A stretch of 14,931 nucleotides of DNA from Flavobacteriia bacterium (GCA_003973375.1 QNYL01000129.1:1-14931); one strand, 5' to 3'. Shown: positions 1 to 8,206, counted from the stretch's first letter. Notes: generated from the sequence alone by a model not told the origin. Numbers and translations are program-made.

Positions 1-1105
1 CACGACTCATATAACCGGTTTCTTCCAGAACAGCCACAAATAAAAATAAAATAGCAATTTGAGGTATAAAGATCACAACACCGCCAATACCCGGAATAAT
101 ACCTTCCGTAATCAGGCTGGTAAACATCCCCGGAGGTAGTTTACTCTTGGTCCATGCACTAAAATTTGTAAAAACCTGATCGATAAAATCCATCGGAACA
201 CTGGCCCAGTCGAAAACCGACTGAAAGATTAAAAAGATAATCAGTCCGAAAATAACATAACCCCAAATCCTATGGGTAAGCACACGATCGAGCTTGGCAC
301 GGATATCTGTTCCCTGCGTTCTGTCGAGCGTATAGGTTTTCTTTAAAATGTCATTGATTTGCTTATAACGTAAAATGGTTTCTTTATGCTGAAGTCTTTT
401 TAACTGATCCGCATCTTTGGCATAGGAAAGGTACTTTTTTCTTTCTTCAGAAGAAATATTTTCCAGATGCTCCAGCTGGGTAATACTTAGCCAGGTTTTA
501 TAAACAGGATCATCGGGAAAATCTTTTTTAATTCTTTCAAAAAATGCAGGATCCATTCTGCCAGTGATCACCGCCAGAGGTTCGGTACTTACATTTTTAT
601 AATTTAAGATCGCCTTTTTAACATCCTCTATCCCATCTGCTTTCCTCGCACTGATCAGAATCACTTCTGTCTTTAACTCCTTTTTTAGAGCTTCAAGATC
701 TATTTTGATTCCTTTTTTCTTCATCTGATCAGCCATATTCAGCACCAGAATGGTAGGAATCTGAAGATCTTTGATCTGGGAGAAAAGTAATAAATTTCTT
801 TTAATATTCTCAACATCTGCCACAACCACGATCACATCGGGATAATCTTCTTCCCTGTCGTGAAGCAATGTTTTTAATACAATATCTTCATCCAATGAAT
901 TGGGATTGATACTGTAAGTCCCCGGTAGATCGAGAACTTCCACAATTACATCACCTGCTTTAAAAGATCCGGTTTTCTTTTCTACAGTAATTCCCGGGTA
1001 ATTTCCTACTTTCTGATTTAATCCGGTCAACTGATTAAAAAGCGAAGTTTTTCCGGTATTGGGATTTCCAACCAAAGCAATTTTTATTGTCTTGTTACCG
1101 GCCAT
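1..1105 (-). CDS. feoB: Ferrous iron transport protein B, N-terminal part (cut by window edge)
   Basis: Inner-membrane Fe(II) permease with a cytosolic G-protein domain. The first 368 residues are visible, against roughly 700-800 in the family. The GTPase motifs are all present: G1 GNPNTGKTS at residues 13-21, switch I region around T40 (NYPGIT), G3 DLPG at 59-62, G4 NMAD at 123-126, and a G5-like SAR further on. A charged helical spacer domain follows, roughly residues 165-260. The first membrane helix begins after RVLTHRIWG, and the visible part ends in LEETGYMSR, a motif typical of FeoB membrane domains. The ATG at 1105 lies 5 nt downstream of the feoA stop codon, so the two genes are surely co-transcribed. 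No frameshift is seen. Identification is very secure; only the C-terminal transport domain is missing, because the window ends. Confidence 0.97.
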   Translation of the reverse strand, partial: MAGNKTIKIALVGNPNTGKTSLFNQLTGLNQKVGNYPGITVEKKTGSFKAGDVIVEVLDLPGTYSINPNSLDEDIVLKTLLHDREEDYPDVIVVVADVENIKRNLLLFSQIKDLQIPTILVLNMADQMKKKGIKIDLEALKKELKTEVILISARKADGIEDVKKAILNYKNVSTEPLAVITGRMDPAFFERIKKDFPDDPVYKTWLSITQLEHLENISSEERKKYLSYAKDADQLKRLQHKETILRYKQINDILKKTYTLDRTQGTDIRAKLDRVLTHRIWGYVIFGLIIFLIFQSVFDWASVPMDFIDQVFTNFSAWTKSKLPPGMFTSLITEGIIPGIGGVVIFIPQIAILFLFVAVLEETGYMSR

Positions 1106-1110
1106 ATAAC

Positions 1111-1338
1111 TTATAATTTACTAACAGTGATATTTCTTGCAGTTTCTTTTCTGATAGCCAGATGGCTTCCGTTTACCCTGATGTACATAGGGTCGTTTAA
1201 CGGAGCGATCTGTATGATCTCAACATCAATACCGGGCAAACACCCCATTTCAAGAAGTGTTAAAGGAATCTTTTCAAAAGCAATATCGCTTATTATTCCC
1301 CGCTCTCCTACCTTTAGATCAGCAATTGTAGTTTTCAC
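1111..1338 (-). CDS. feoA: Ferrous iron transport protein A (small SH3-like partner of FeoB)
   Basis: A 75-residue cytosolic protein of the FeoA family, which has an SH3-like beta-barrel fold and is required for, or modulates, FeoB-dependent Fe(II) uptake. Family features seen are the N-terminal LKVGERGII strand, the central LLEMGCLPG turn (residues 28-36) and the terminal PLNDPMYIRVNGSHLAIRKETA block, close to the FeoA consensus. The start codon is GTG at 1338: an in-frame TAA lies three codons upstream and the next in-frame ATG is residue 32, too late for a complete fold. There is no Shine-Dalgarno sequence, only an AT-rich leader, as is usual in this phylum. The stop lies 5 nt before feoB. 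A free-standing FeoA domain rather than a FeoA-FeoB fusion is therefore present here. Confidence 0.95.
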   Translation of the reverse strand: MKTTIADLKVGERGIISDIAFEKIPLTLLEMGCLPGIDVEIIQIAPLNDPMYIRVNGSHLAIRKETARNITVSKL

Positions 1339-1367
1339 TATTATTTAGAATCATTATAAATACGGTG

Positions 1368-1375
1368 CGAAAATA
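1368..1375 (-). promoter_or_regulatory. Possible -7 promoter element of feoAB
   Basis: Read on the minus strand this is TATTTTCG, one mismatch from the Bacteroidota sigma-A -7 consensus TAnnTTTG. It lies 29 nt before the feoA start codon. The same octamer sits 27 nt before the TonB-dependent receptor start, and a perfect consensus sits 28 nt before rseP. That shared spacing is the main support. No clear -33 TTG box is visible. Confidence 0.4.
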
Positions 1376-1394
1376 CACAAAATTAAACTTAAAA

Positions 1395-1412
1395 AAGTGA
1401 TTTTTATCACTT
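1395..1412 (-). promoter_or_regulatory. 7-bp palindrome: CRP/FNR-type operator for feoAB or weak terminator of the SCO gene
   Basis: AAGTGAT and ATCACTT form a perfect inverted repeat with a 4-nt TTTT centre. The GTGA-N6-TCAC core resembles CRP/FNR-family sites. Its centre lies about 39-42 bp upstream of the start inferred from the candidate -7 box at 1368-1375, which is class II activator geometry. The alternative is that on the minus strand the stem is followed by six Ts and lies 20 nt after the SCO stop codon, so it could be a weak intrinsic terminator; only two of the seven pairs are G-C. The sequence alone does not decide between these. Confidence 0.45.
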
Positions 1413-1432
1413 AAATGCTTTTAAGCCGGAAC

Positions 1433-2110
1433 TCAGTTGTATTCCTTCTTCAGAATCTCAATATCCTTGATAATACGGGGCACTTCATTTTTATCGGTAC
1501 CATCGTATAATCCACGAATCTGAAAGTTCTTATCGATCAAAATAAACCGCTCTGTATGTATAAAATCCTGATCGCCGCCATCTCCTTCATCGAGCACAGC
1601 AAAATAGGATTTCCGCGCCAGTTCGTAAATATGTTTCTTATCGCCGGTAGTGAGCTCCCATTTCCCATCGATGGCTCCTTTTTCATCTGCGTAAGCTCTC
1701 AGCACAGGAACACTATCCATTATCGGGGTAACGGAATGAGATAAAAATTTGATCTCCTTATCATTTTTAAAATGATCCTGAAGATCTTTCATATTAATGG
1801 CCATTACCGGGCAAATGGTTTTACACCGGGTAAAAAAGAAATCGGCAACATATATTTTATCCTTAAAATTTGCCTTGGTTATGGTATCACCATTTTGATT
1901 AATCAATTTAAAATCAGCTATTTTATGATCTTTATTAACCGTTCTGACAGATTTATCCACTAAAAGAGGATTTATATCTGAAGGATTGTAAACAGGAAGT
2001 TTATCTTTTGGCCTGAGCATAAAATAAAGTACAGGTAAAAAGATCATTAGAAAGAAAAATAAGAAAATAATTGTAGATTTTGACTTATTTAAAAAACCTT
2101 TTAATTTCAT
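1433..2110 (-). CDS. SCO1/SenC family copper chaperone for cytochrome c oxidase
   Basis: A 225-residue membrane-anchored thioredoxin-fold protein of the SCO1/SenC family, whose members deliver copper to the CuA centre of cytochrome c oxidase or act as thiol-redox proteins. A single N-terminal transmembrane anchor spans about residues 13-32, placing the domain on the periplasmic side. The copper-binding CxxxC motif is C96-KTI-C100 within FFFTRCKTICPVM, and the third ligand is H185 in DFIHTERFILID. All three expected ligands are present, so the protein is likely functional. It lies 94 bp upstream of feoA on the same strand and is divergent from the M1 aminopeptidase, with a 52-bp gap. A link to iron uptake through respiratory metal supply is an inference from position only. 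The ATG at 2110 is followed directly by the basic KLK...K segment before the anchor. Confidence 0.93.
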   Translation of the reverse strand: MKLKGFLNKSKSTIIFLFFFLMIFLPVLYFMLRPKDKLPVYNPSDINPLLVDKSVRTVNKDHKIADFKLINQNGDTITKANFKDKIYVADFFFTRCKTICPVMAINMKDLQDHFKNDKEIKFLSHSVTPIMDSVPVLRAYADEKGAIDGKWELTTGDKKHIYELARKSYFAVLDEGDGGDQDFIHTERFILIDKNFQIRGLYDGTDKNEVPRIIKDIEILKKEYN

Positions 2111-2116
2111 TATTTG

Positions 2117-2124
2117 TATATTTG
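2117..2124 (+). promoter_or_regulatory. -7 promoter element for the M1 aminopeptidase
   Basis: TATATTTG matches the Bacteroidota -7 consensus TAnnTTTG exactly and lies 38 nt before the aminopeptidase ATG, inside the 52-bp divergent gap. A convincing -33 box is not visible; it would have to fall inside the start of the SCO gene. Confidence 0.5.
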
Positions 2125-2162
2125 GACTCTAATAATAAATTGCCGAAACAATCTGCTGACAA

Positions 2163-4103
2163 ATGTACTCACTAAAAAAGACTTTTTTTACACTTAACTT
2201 ATTATTCTTTTCGCTTATAAATTTTGCACAAAATGTTATCAATGACTCTGCTGATCCGGTTCTTGAAAGGATTGTCAGCTCAGAAAAAAATGCCGGAGCC
2301 AAAAAATTGGCCTATAAGGCAAATCAGAATACACAGAACTACGATTTAAAATACCATCGGCTTGAATGGAGTGTCGATCCTACAAAAAGTTATATTTCAG
2401 GTAATGTAACTTCTTACTTTGTTGCCCTCAATAATTTAAGCAAAGTAGTTTTTGAAGTAAGTAACAATCTTAAGATCACTGCTGTTAAACAAAGAGGAAC
2501 TGCTTTAAGTTTTACCCAAAACTCAAATGATGAAGTGGTGATTACGCTTCCCAAAACACAATCATCGGGCGTATTAGACTCTTTAACTGTTTCCTACAAT
2601 GGCAATCCTGTAAGTTCAGGATTTGGTTCTTTTGAGATCAGTAAACACTCAGGGGTCCCGGTACTCTGGACCCTTTCCGAACCTTATGGGGCAAAAGGCT
2701 GGTGGCCCTGCAAGCAGGATTTGACCGATAAGATCGACTCTATTGATGTTTTTATTACACATCCGAAAAAATATAAGGCCGCCTCGAATGGTCTCCTGAT
2801 CTCGGAAACAAGTGTAGGAAATAACATAATCACTCACTGGAAGCATAAATATCCTATTCCGGCCTATCTTATTGCCATTGCCGTTACCAACTATACGGTT
2901 TACACCGATCCTGTAACATCGAGTAATTTTGATGTGGTAAATTATGTGTATCCCGAACATTTAAACATCGCAAAGGCGGGTACCAAAGAAACTCCCGCCA
3001 TTATTGATCTTTACAGTAAACTATTTGAAACTTATCCTTATGCCAAAGAAAAATACGGTCATGCCGAATTTGGCTGGGGCGGAGGAATGGAGCATACAAC
3101 CATGACCTTTATGGGGGGATGGACCCGCGGACTTATTGCCCACGAGCTGGCCCATCAATGGTTTGGCGATAAAGTAACCTGCGGTTCCTGGCAGGATATC
3201 TGGTTGAATGAAGGTTTTGCTACTTATCTCAATGCCCTGACCATTGAGAATTTTGACGGAAAAGAGGCTTTTAAAAACTGGAGAAATAGTGTAATCAACC
3301 AGATCACAAATCAAAGCGGAGGCTCAACCTATGTAGTCGATACAACAGATGTTAACAGGATCTTTGATTCGCGATTATCATACAGTAAGGGAGCTATGAT
3401 TCTGCATATGTTACGCTATAAACTTGGTGAAGATGTTTTTTTCACTTCCTTAAAAAATTATCTGGCTGATCCGAAACTGGCCTATGGGTATGCCAAAACT
3501 GCCGATCTGAAAAAACATCTTGAAGACGTTAGCGGCCTGGATCTTAACGAATTCTTTAACGACTGGCTTTACGGTGAAGGATATCCGAGCTATGAAGTAA
3601 GCTGGTATCAGAATACAAACAATCATATTGTTACTTTTACCGTAAATCAAACACAATCTCACTCTTCAGTTTCATTTTTTGAAATGCCGTTACCTGTATT
3701 GGTAAAAGGAGTTAACGGGGAAAGTGATACCGTAAGACTGGAGGTATCTGAAAACGGACAAGTCTTCAATACCAATATTCCTTATGATATTTCTTCTATT
3801 GAAATAGATCCTGAACACCAGATCATCAGCAGAAATAATAAAGCGGTGTTGGGTGTTGACTCGGTTACTTTGAAAAATGAGATCACACTTTATCCAAATC
3901 CGGCCAAAAATGTACTGAATATCAAAAATACAAGTACTGCTACCGTAAATAGGATAACGTTCTACGATCTGGTTGGGAAAAAAGAATTTCAGATAGATTA
4001 TCCGCCTTCAAAAATTGGCATTTACAAAATGCCTGTGGGAGTACACATGATCAAAGTTGAAACTTCACTGGGCACTTTCTTTAAAACCATCATTAAAAAA
4101 TAA
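2163..4103 (+). CDS. Secreted M1-family zinc aminopeptidase with T9SS sorting domain
   Basis: A 646-residue gluzincin aminopeptidase that should remove N-terminal residues from peptides outside the cell. A Sec signal peptide covers about residues 1-22 (hydrophobic stretch ending NFAQ). The N-terminal M1 beta domain covers about 55-250. The exopeptidase motif is G306-GGMEH-311, and the zinc site is HELAH at 327-331 with E350 18 residues later in LNEGFATYL. Y407 in SYSKGAM is the usual transition-state tyrosine. A middle beta region follows, and a C-terminal T9SS type A sorting domain starts near 572 (TLYPNPAKNVLNI) and ends in FFKTIIKK. This predicts export across the outer membrane and cleavage or surface anchoring. 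The GxMEN motif has His in place of the usual Asn. It has its own promoter box and is the first of two plus-strand genes. Confidence 0.93.
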   Translation: MYSLKKTFFTLNLLFFSLINFAQNVINDSADPVLERIVSSEKNAGAKKLAYKANQNTQNYDLKYHRLEWSVDPTKSYISGNVTSYFVALNNLSKVVFEVSNNLKITAVKQRGTALSFTQNSNDEVVITLPKTQSSGVLDSLTVSYNGNPVSSGFGSFEISKHSGVPVLWTLSEPYGAKGWWPCKQDLTDKIDSIDVFITHPKKYKAASNGLLISETSVGNNIITHWKHKYPIPAYLIAIAVTNYTVYTDPVTSSNFDVVNYVYPEHLNIAKAGTKETPAIIDLYSKLFETYPYAKEKYGHAEFGWGGGMEHTTMTFMGGWTRGLIAHELAHQWFGDKVTCGSWQDIWLNEGFATYLNALTIENFDGKEAFKNWRNSVINQITNQSGGSTYVVDTTDVNRIFDSRLSYSKGAMILHMLRYKLGEDVFFTSLKNYLADPKLAYGYAKTADLKKHLEDVSGLDLNEFFNDWLYGEGYPSYEVSWYQNTNNHIVTFTVNQTQSHSSVSFFEMPLPVLVKGVNGESDTVRLEVSENGQVFNTNIPYDISSIEIDPEHQIISRNNKAVLGVDSVTLKNEITLYPNPAKNVLNIKNTSTATVNRITFYDLVGKKEFQIDYPPSKIGIYKMPVGVHMIKVETSLGTFFKTIIKK

Positions 4104-4164
4104 GTCTTTTGCTTTTTAACAAAGATTTCAAAAATACCATTATTTAAAATTCACTATAAAAGCT

Positions 4165-4172
4165 TACATTTG
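4165..4172 (+). promoter_or_regulatory. -7 promoter element for rseP
   Basis: TACATTTG matches the TAnnTTTG -7 consensus exactly and lies 28 nt before the rseP ATG. A weak TTTA at 4143-4146, 18 bp upstream, could be the -33 box. It indicates that rseP has its own promoter in addition to any readthrough from the aminopeptidase gene 97 bp upstream. Confidence 0.55.
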
Positions 4173-4200
4173 TCCGATTTTTAATTTTTTGAAAAAATAA

Positions 4201-5535
4201 ATGGAAACCTATATAAAAATTGCACAATTTCTGCTAAGCTTGTCTTTTATAGTTATTTTGCACGAGTTGGGACATTTTATCCCCGCAAAAATATTTAAAA
4301 CAAGAGTAGAGAAATTTTACTTATTCTTCGATTATAAATTCTCTCTGTTTAAGAAAAAGATCGGAGAAACCGTTTATGGTATCGGATGGATCCCTTTGGG
4401 GGGTTATGTGAAGATTGCCGGAATGATTGATGAAAGTATGGATAAGGAGCAAATGAAACAGCCTCCACAACCCTGGGAATTCAGATCAAAACCGGCCTGG
4501 CAAAGACTGATCATCATGCTGGGAGGAGTTACGGTTAACTTTTTACTGGGAATCTTTATTTATATCATGATCCTGAATGTCTGGGGAAAGGATTATGTGG
4601 CCCCTGAAAATGTTAAAAAAGGTTTTAATGTTGCAGGTGTTTTTAAGGATATAGGTTTTAAAGATGGTGATAAGATCCTGAAAGTTAACAATGAAGTCCC
4701 TTTTGATGTTTTAAGTGTAAACAAACACCTGTTCCTAAGAGATATTTCCCGTATCGAAGTGGAGCATGAAGATGGTACCAAACAAAATATTAGTCTGCCG
4801 GAAGATATCGGATTGAAAATGTGGCAATCGGGAACCATGGAGCCTTTTACACCGAGGATCAATGCGATTCTTGATAGTATCCTACCGGATTCACCTGCTG
4901 CCAAGGCAGGATTACAAAAAGGAGACAAGATTCTGGAAGTTAACGGAGATAAGATCACTTACTGGAACGAATTTACCAGCCATATCAAAAATAATGAAAA
5001 AGGAAAAGATATTCAGATCAAAATTGACCGTGACGGGAATGATATGGATATAGTTGTTACCCCCGGTGAAGATGGTAAAATCGGGGTTTATCCACAAGGT
5101 TATACCAGTGATGTGATTAAAATTGACCATAAAGATTACAACTTTATTGAAAGTATCCCACAAGGGATCAGCGAAGGTTACTGGACACTGAAAGATTACA
5201 TCTCACAGTTTAAATATGTATTTACCAAAAAAGGAGCCAACAGCCTGGGTGGATTTATCACCATCGGGAATATTTTCCCGGCAAGCTGGAACTGGGAGGC
5301 TTTTTGGCATATTACAGCCTTTTTATCTATCATGCTGGCCTTTATGAACCTTTTACCCATACCTGCTCTGGATGGCGGACATGTGGTATTTACCTTATAC
5401 GAAATGATCACAGGAAACAAACCCAGTGATAAATTCTTGGAATACGCGCAGATAACAGGATTTGTAATCCTGATGGCTCTTTTATTATTTGCCAACGGAA
5501 ATGACATTTATAAATGGCTGTCCGGTAAGTTCTAA
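4201..5535 (+). CDS. rseP: Site-2 membrane metalloprotease, RseP/RasP type, with two PDZ domains
   Basis: A 444-residue intramembrane zinc protease of peptidase family M50B. In characterised relatives it cleaves anti-sigma factors after a first periplasmic cut and clears signal-peptide remnants. The zinc-binding HELGH motif at residues 21-25 sits in the first membrane helix. The family motif GGYVKIAG is at 67-74. A second helix covers about 103-127. Two periplasmic PDZ-like domains follow, about 135-200 (degenerate) and 215-290 (the canonical DSPAAKAGLQKGDKILEVNGD block). The third zinc ligand is D391 in NLLPIPALDGGH, within the third helix, and a last helix covers 418-431. All catalytic residues are present and the length is normal. 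It has its own -7 box and is followed by a clean terminator. It is not flanked by dxr or bamA here. Confidence 0.94.
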   Translation: METYIKIAQFLLSLSFIVILHELGHFIPAKIFKTRVEKFYLFFDYKFSLFKKKIGETVYGIGWIPLGGYVKIAGMIDESMDKEQMKQPPQPWEFRSKPAWQRLIIMLGGVTVNFLLGIFIYIMILNVWGKDYVAPENVKKGFNVAGVFKDIGFKDGDKILKVNNEVPFDVLSVNKHLFLRDISRIEVEHEDGTKQNISLPEDIGLKMWQSGTMEPFTPRINAILDSILPDSPAAKAGLQKGDKILEVNGDKITYWNEFTSHIKNNEKGKDIQIKIDRDGNDMDIVVTPGEDGKIGVYPQGYTSDVIKIDHKDYNFIESIPQGISEGYWTLKDYISQFKYVFTKKGANSLGGFITIGNIFPASWNWEAFWHITAFLSIMLAFMNLLPIPALDGGHVVFTLYEMITGNKPSDKFLEYAQITGFVILMALLLFANGNDIYKWLSGKF

Positions 5536-5559
5536 AAAAAACCATTGATATGCTATGTC

Positions 5560-5590
5560 AAGCTGTCGGGAGTTCTTCTGACAGCTTTTT
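5560..5590 (+). terminator. Intrinsic terminator of rseP
   Basis: AAGCTGTC (5560-5567) and GACAGCTT (5580-5587) form a perfect 8-bp stem with a 12-nt loop, followed by Ts to 5590. It begins 24 nt after the rseP stop codon. Stem, spacing and T-run together make a standard rho-independent terminator for the plus-strand transcript. Confidence 0.8.
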
Positions 5591-6045
5591 ATGTATACGT
5601 TTTGTTTTATGCCCGAATGAAATACATTCTAAGACCGTTGCAAAAGGCAATCATTTGTTCAAATTCGACGCTCGAAAAAAAATTAACCCGCACTAAACTT
5701 TTGTTTATGAGGACTTAAACCCGCCTGCGGCAAGGCAGACTCGCCTTGCTGCGAAGCAGGTTTTTGAGTAGGAAGAAGATGGGCAAAGAATTGTCTTTAT
5801 TTCATAGTTTAAAAGAGTATTGCAAGGGTCTTATTCTGTATATTTCTATTCTGTTTTATTTTTGATCTCCTGTTGTTATAAAAGATGACCGGAAGCTGTA
5901 GAATCTTTTCAGAAAAGCTGTGAGTGGTCCCGAAAAAGGGAAGCAACCGGAAGACTCCCACCGACTTTTTTGCACTCTTGCAGGCCAGAGAAATTTTTTA
6001 TGAAAATATATTGTCGAAGAATGATCTGCAATAATCCTTTTAAAC
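5591..6045. other. Gene-poor intergenic region with ORF-like remnants
   Basis: About 455 bp between the rseP and atpDC terminators, with no gene I can support. The left part (5591-5716) shows no recognisable feature. The palindromic repeat at 5721-5765 is listed separately. From 5779 a 28-codon plus-strand ORF (5779-5865; starts MGKELSLFHSLKEYC and has a hydrophobic tail) follows an AGGAAG 4 nt upstream of its ATG. Next is a plus-strand frame from ATG 5885 that meets TGA at 5921-5923 and then reads on open through VVPKKGSNRKTPTDFFALL to TAA near 6032. Small hairpins occur, for example CTTTTC-A-GAAAAG at 5903-5915. This could be a decayed coding repeat, a small RNA region or chance; I do not call a gene. 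Confidence 0.5.
5721..5765. repeat. GC-rich palindromic repeat (REP-like hairpin)
   Basis: A GC-rich island in an AT-rich gap. GCAAGGC at 5730-5736 and GCCTTGC at 5743-5749 form a perfect stem around the loop AGACTC. Extending outward with one G-T pair gives a 10-bp stem, 5727-5736 with 5743-5752. A further CCTGC (5724-5728) and GCAGG (5756-5760) offer an alternative outer pairing, and five Ts follow. The base composition and nested palindrome are typical of short dispersed REP-like elements in flavobacterial genomes; copy number cannot be judged from this window, which holds only one copy. It could also act as a second terminator behind rseP. Confidence 0.55.
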
Positions 6046-6070
6046 AAAAAACCCCGCCAATAGCGAGGTT
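6046..6070 (-). terminator. Intrinsic terminator of atpDC
   Basis: On the minus strand AACCTCGC and GCGGGGTT form an 8-bp stem (one T-G pair) around a short TATTG loop, followed by a run of Ts (plus-strand A-run from 6046). It starts 24 nt after the atpC stop codon. GC-rich stem and T-tract are both strong. Confidence 0.85.
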
Positions 6071-6094
6071 CCTATTTATTTAATAATGATAAGG

Positions 6095-6373
6095 TTAATC
6101 TACCAAAATGATCATTTTGTTGTCTTTTAATTCTACGGTTCCACTTTGAATGGTAAGAAGTTTTGTACCATTTTCACCATCGGTAAACAGATCTGAAAAG
6201 GCCTCGGCAATATTAAAATTACCTCTGATCTTAACAGTACCTTCTTGTAAAAGAGAAACTATCGCTGCGTGATTTTCCAGCATCTGAAACTCTCCCTCAG
6301 TACCGGGAACAATCACCGATTCAACTTCTCCCTGAAAAATACTAGCTTCAGGTGTTACTATTTCTAAAAACAT
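6095..6373 (-). CDS. atpC: F1Fo ATP synthase epsilon subunit, short form
   Basis: A 92-residue epsilon subunit of the F1 central stalk. It begins MFLEIVTPEASIFQGEVESVIVPGTEGEFQMLENHAA when read through, a near-consensus N-terminal beta-sandwich that contacts gamma and the c-ring; LLQEGTVKIR and the closing strands follow. Most bacterial epsilon subunits are about 130-140 residues and carry a C-terminal helical hairpin that can inhibit ATP hydrolysis. Here the protein ends right after the beta domain, with a proper stop and a terminator behind it, so the short form appears genuine rather than truncated. Short epsilon subunits of this size are usual in flavobacteria. It follows atpD by 49 bp and shares its transcript; no atpA, atpG or Fo genes adjoin. 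Confidence 0.95.
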   Translation of the reverse strand: MFLEIVTPEASIFQGEVESVIVPGTEGEFQMLENHAAIVSLLQEGTVKIRGNFNIAEAFSDLFTDGENGTKLLTIQSGTVELKDNKMIILVD

Positions 6374-6422
6374 ATTCCGTATATTTTAGTATGATAAAGA
6401 TCTTTAGAATGATCTCAAAATC

Positions 6423-7946
<1,524 letters not shown>

Positions 7947-8012
7947 TTAATTATTCTTTTAAGCTTATTTACACTAAACTAAGTAAAATAGTCAGTATAA
8001 TTTCCTGTATTG

Positions 8013-8020
8013 CAAAGATA
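8013..8020 (-). promoter_or_regulatory. -7 promoter element for atpDC
   Basis: On the minus strand this is TATCTTTG, an exact TAnnTTTG match, 78 nt before the atpD ATG. The surrounding DNA is strongly AT-rich and no distinct -33 TTG box can be picked out. The implied leader of roughly 70 nt shows no obvious riboswitch-like structure. Confidence 0.5.
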
Positions 8021-8115
8021 TATTTTTAATAGAATATTGAAAATATTTTTTTGCTTTTTTAATAATCTGTAAAATTCTTAATTACAGCACACTAATTCAT
8101 TATCATAAATAAAAG

Positions 8116-8186
8116 AACCGTTTAAAAACTTTAGTGGATTACTTTACTGATAGCATATCAAAAAGCATCGTAATTTTTAAACGGTT
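8116..8186 (-). repeat. Long nested inverted repeat after the SGNH hydrolase gene (possible terminator or structured 3' end)
   Basis: AACCGTTTAAAAA (8116-8128) and TTTTTAAACGGTT (8174-8186) are a perfect 13-bp inverted repeat 45 nt apart. Inside are two further nested pairs: ATTAC (8138-8142) with GTAAT (8170-8174), and TGATA (8148-8152) with TATCA (8156-8160) around a GCA loop. Together they allow one long bulged hairpin. It begins 20 nt after the SGNH hydrolase stop codon, and on the minus strand it is followed by CTTTTATTT, so it could terminate or protect that transcript. It lies about 95 bp upstream of the atpD -7 box. A small insertion element with terminal repeats is the alternative. 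Confidence 0.6.
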
Positions 8187-8200
8187 TTATACGGTTATTT
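8181..8200. repeat. Imperfect tandem 10-bp repeat
   Basis: ACGGTTTTAT is followed directly by ACGGTTATTT, two 10-bp units that share the first six bases and two others. The first unit is part of the right arm of the long inverted repeat. It may be a trace of slippage at the hairpin end. Confidence 0.4.
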
Positions 8201-8206
8201 TCACTT

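Noticed and set aside
1339..1432. Fur box in front of feoAB
   Set aside because: No stretch resembles the 19-bp Fur consensus of GATAAT-type repeats; the only clear palindrome is of CRP/FNR form.
4104..4140. Possible terminator after the M1 aminopeptidase
   Set aside because: The CTTTTG/CAAAG pairing is short, imperfect and AT-rich with no proper T-run; not enough to call.
4593..4958. 121-codon minus-strand open frame opposite rseP
   Set aside because: Complete overlap with the PDZ-coding part of rseP, no motif and no start context; a shadow frame.
5856..6047. 63-codon minus-strand frame in the rseP-atpC gap
   Set aside because: It overlaps the plus-strand ORF-like block, has no recognisable domain, and runs into the A-rich tail of the atpDC terminator region. 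Treated as part of the uncertain intergenic block, not as a gene.
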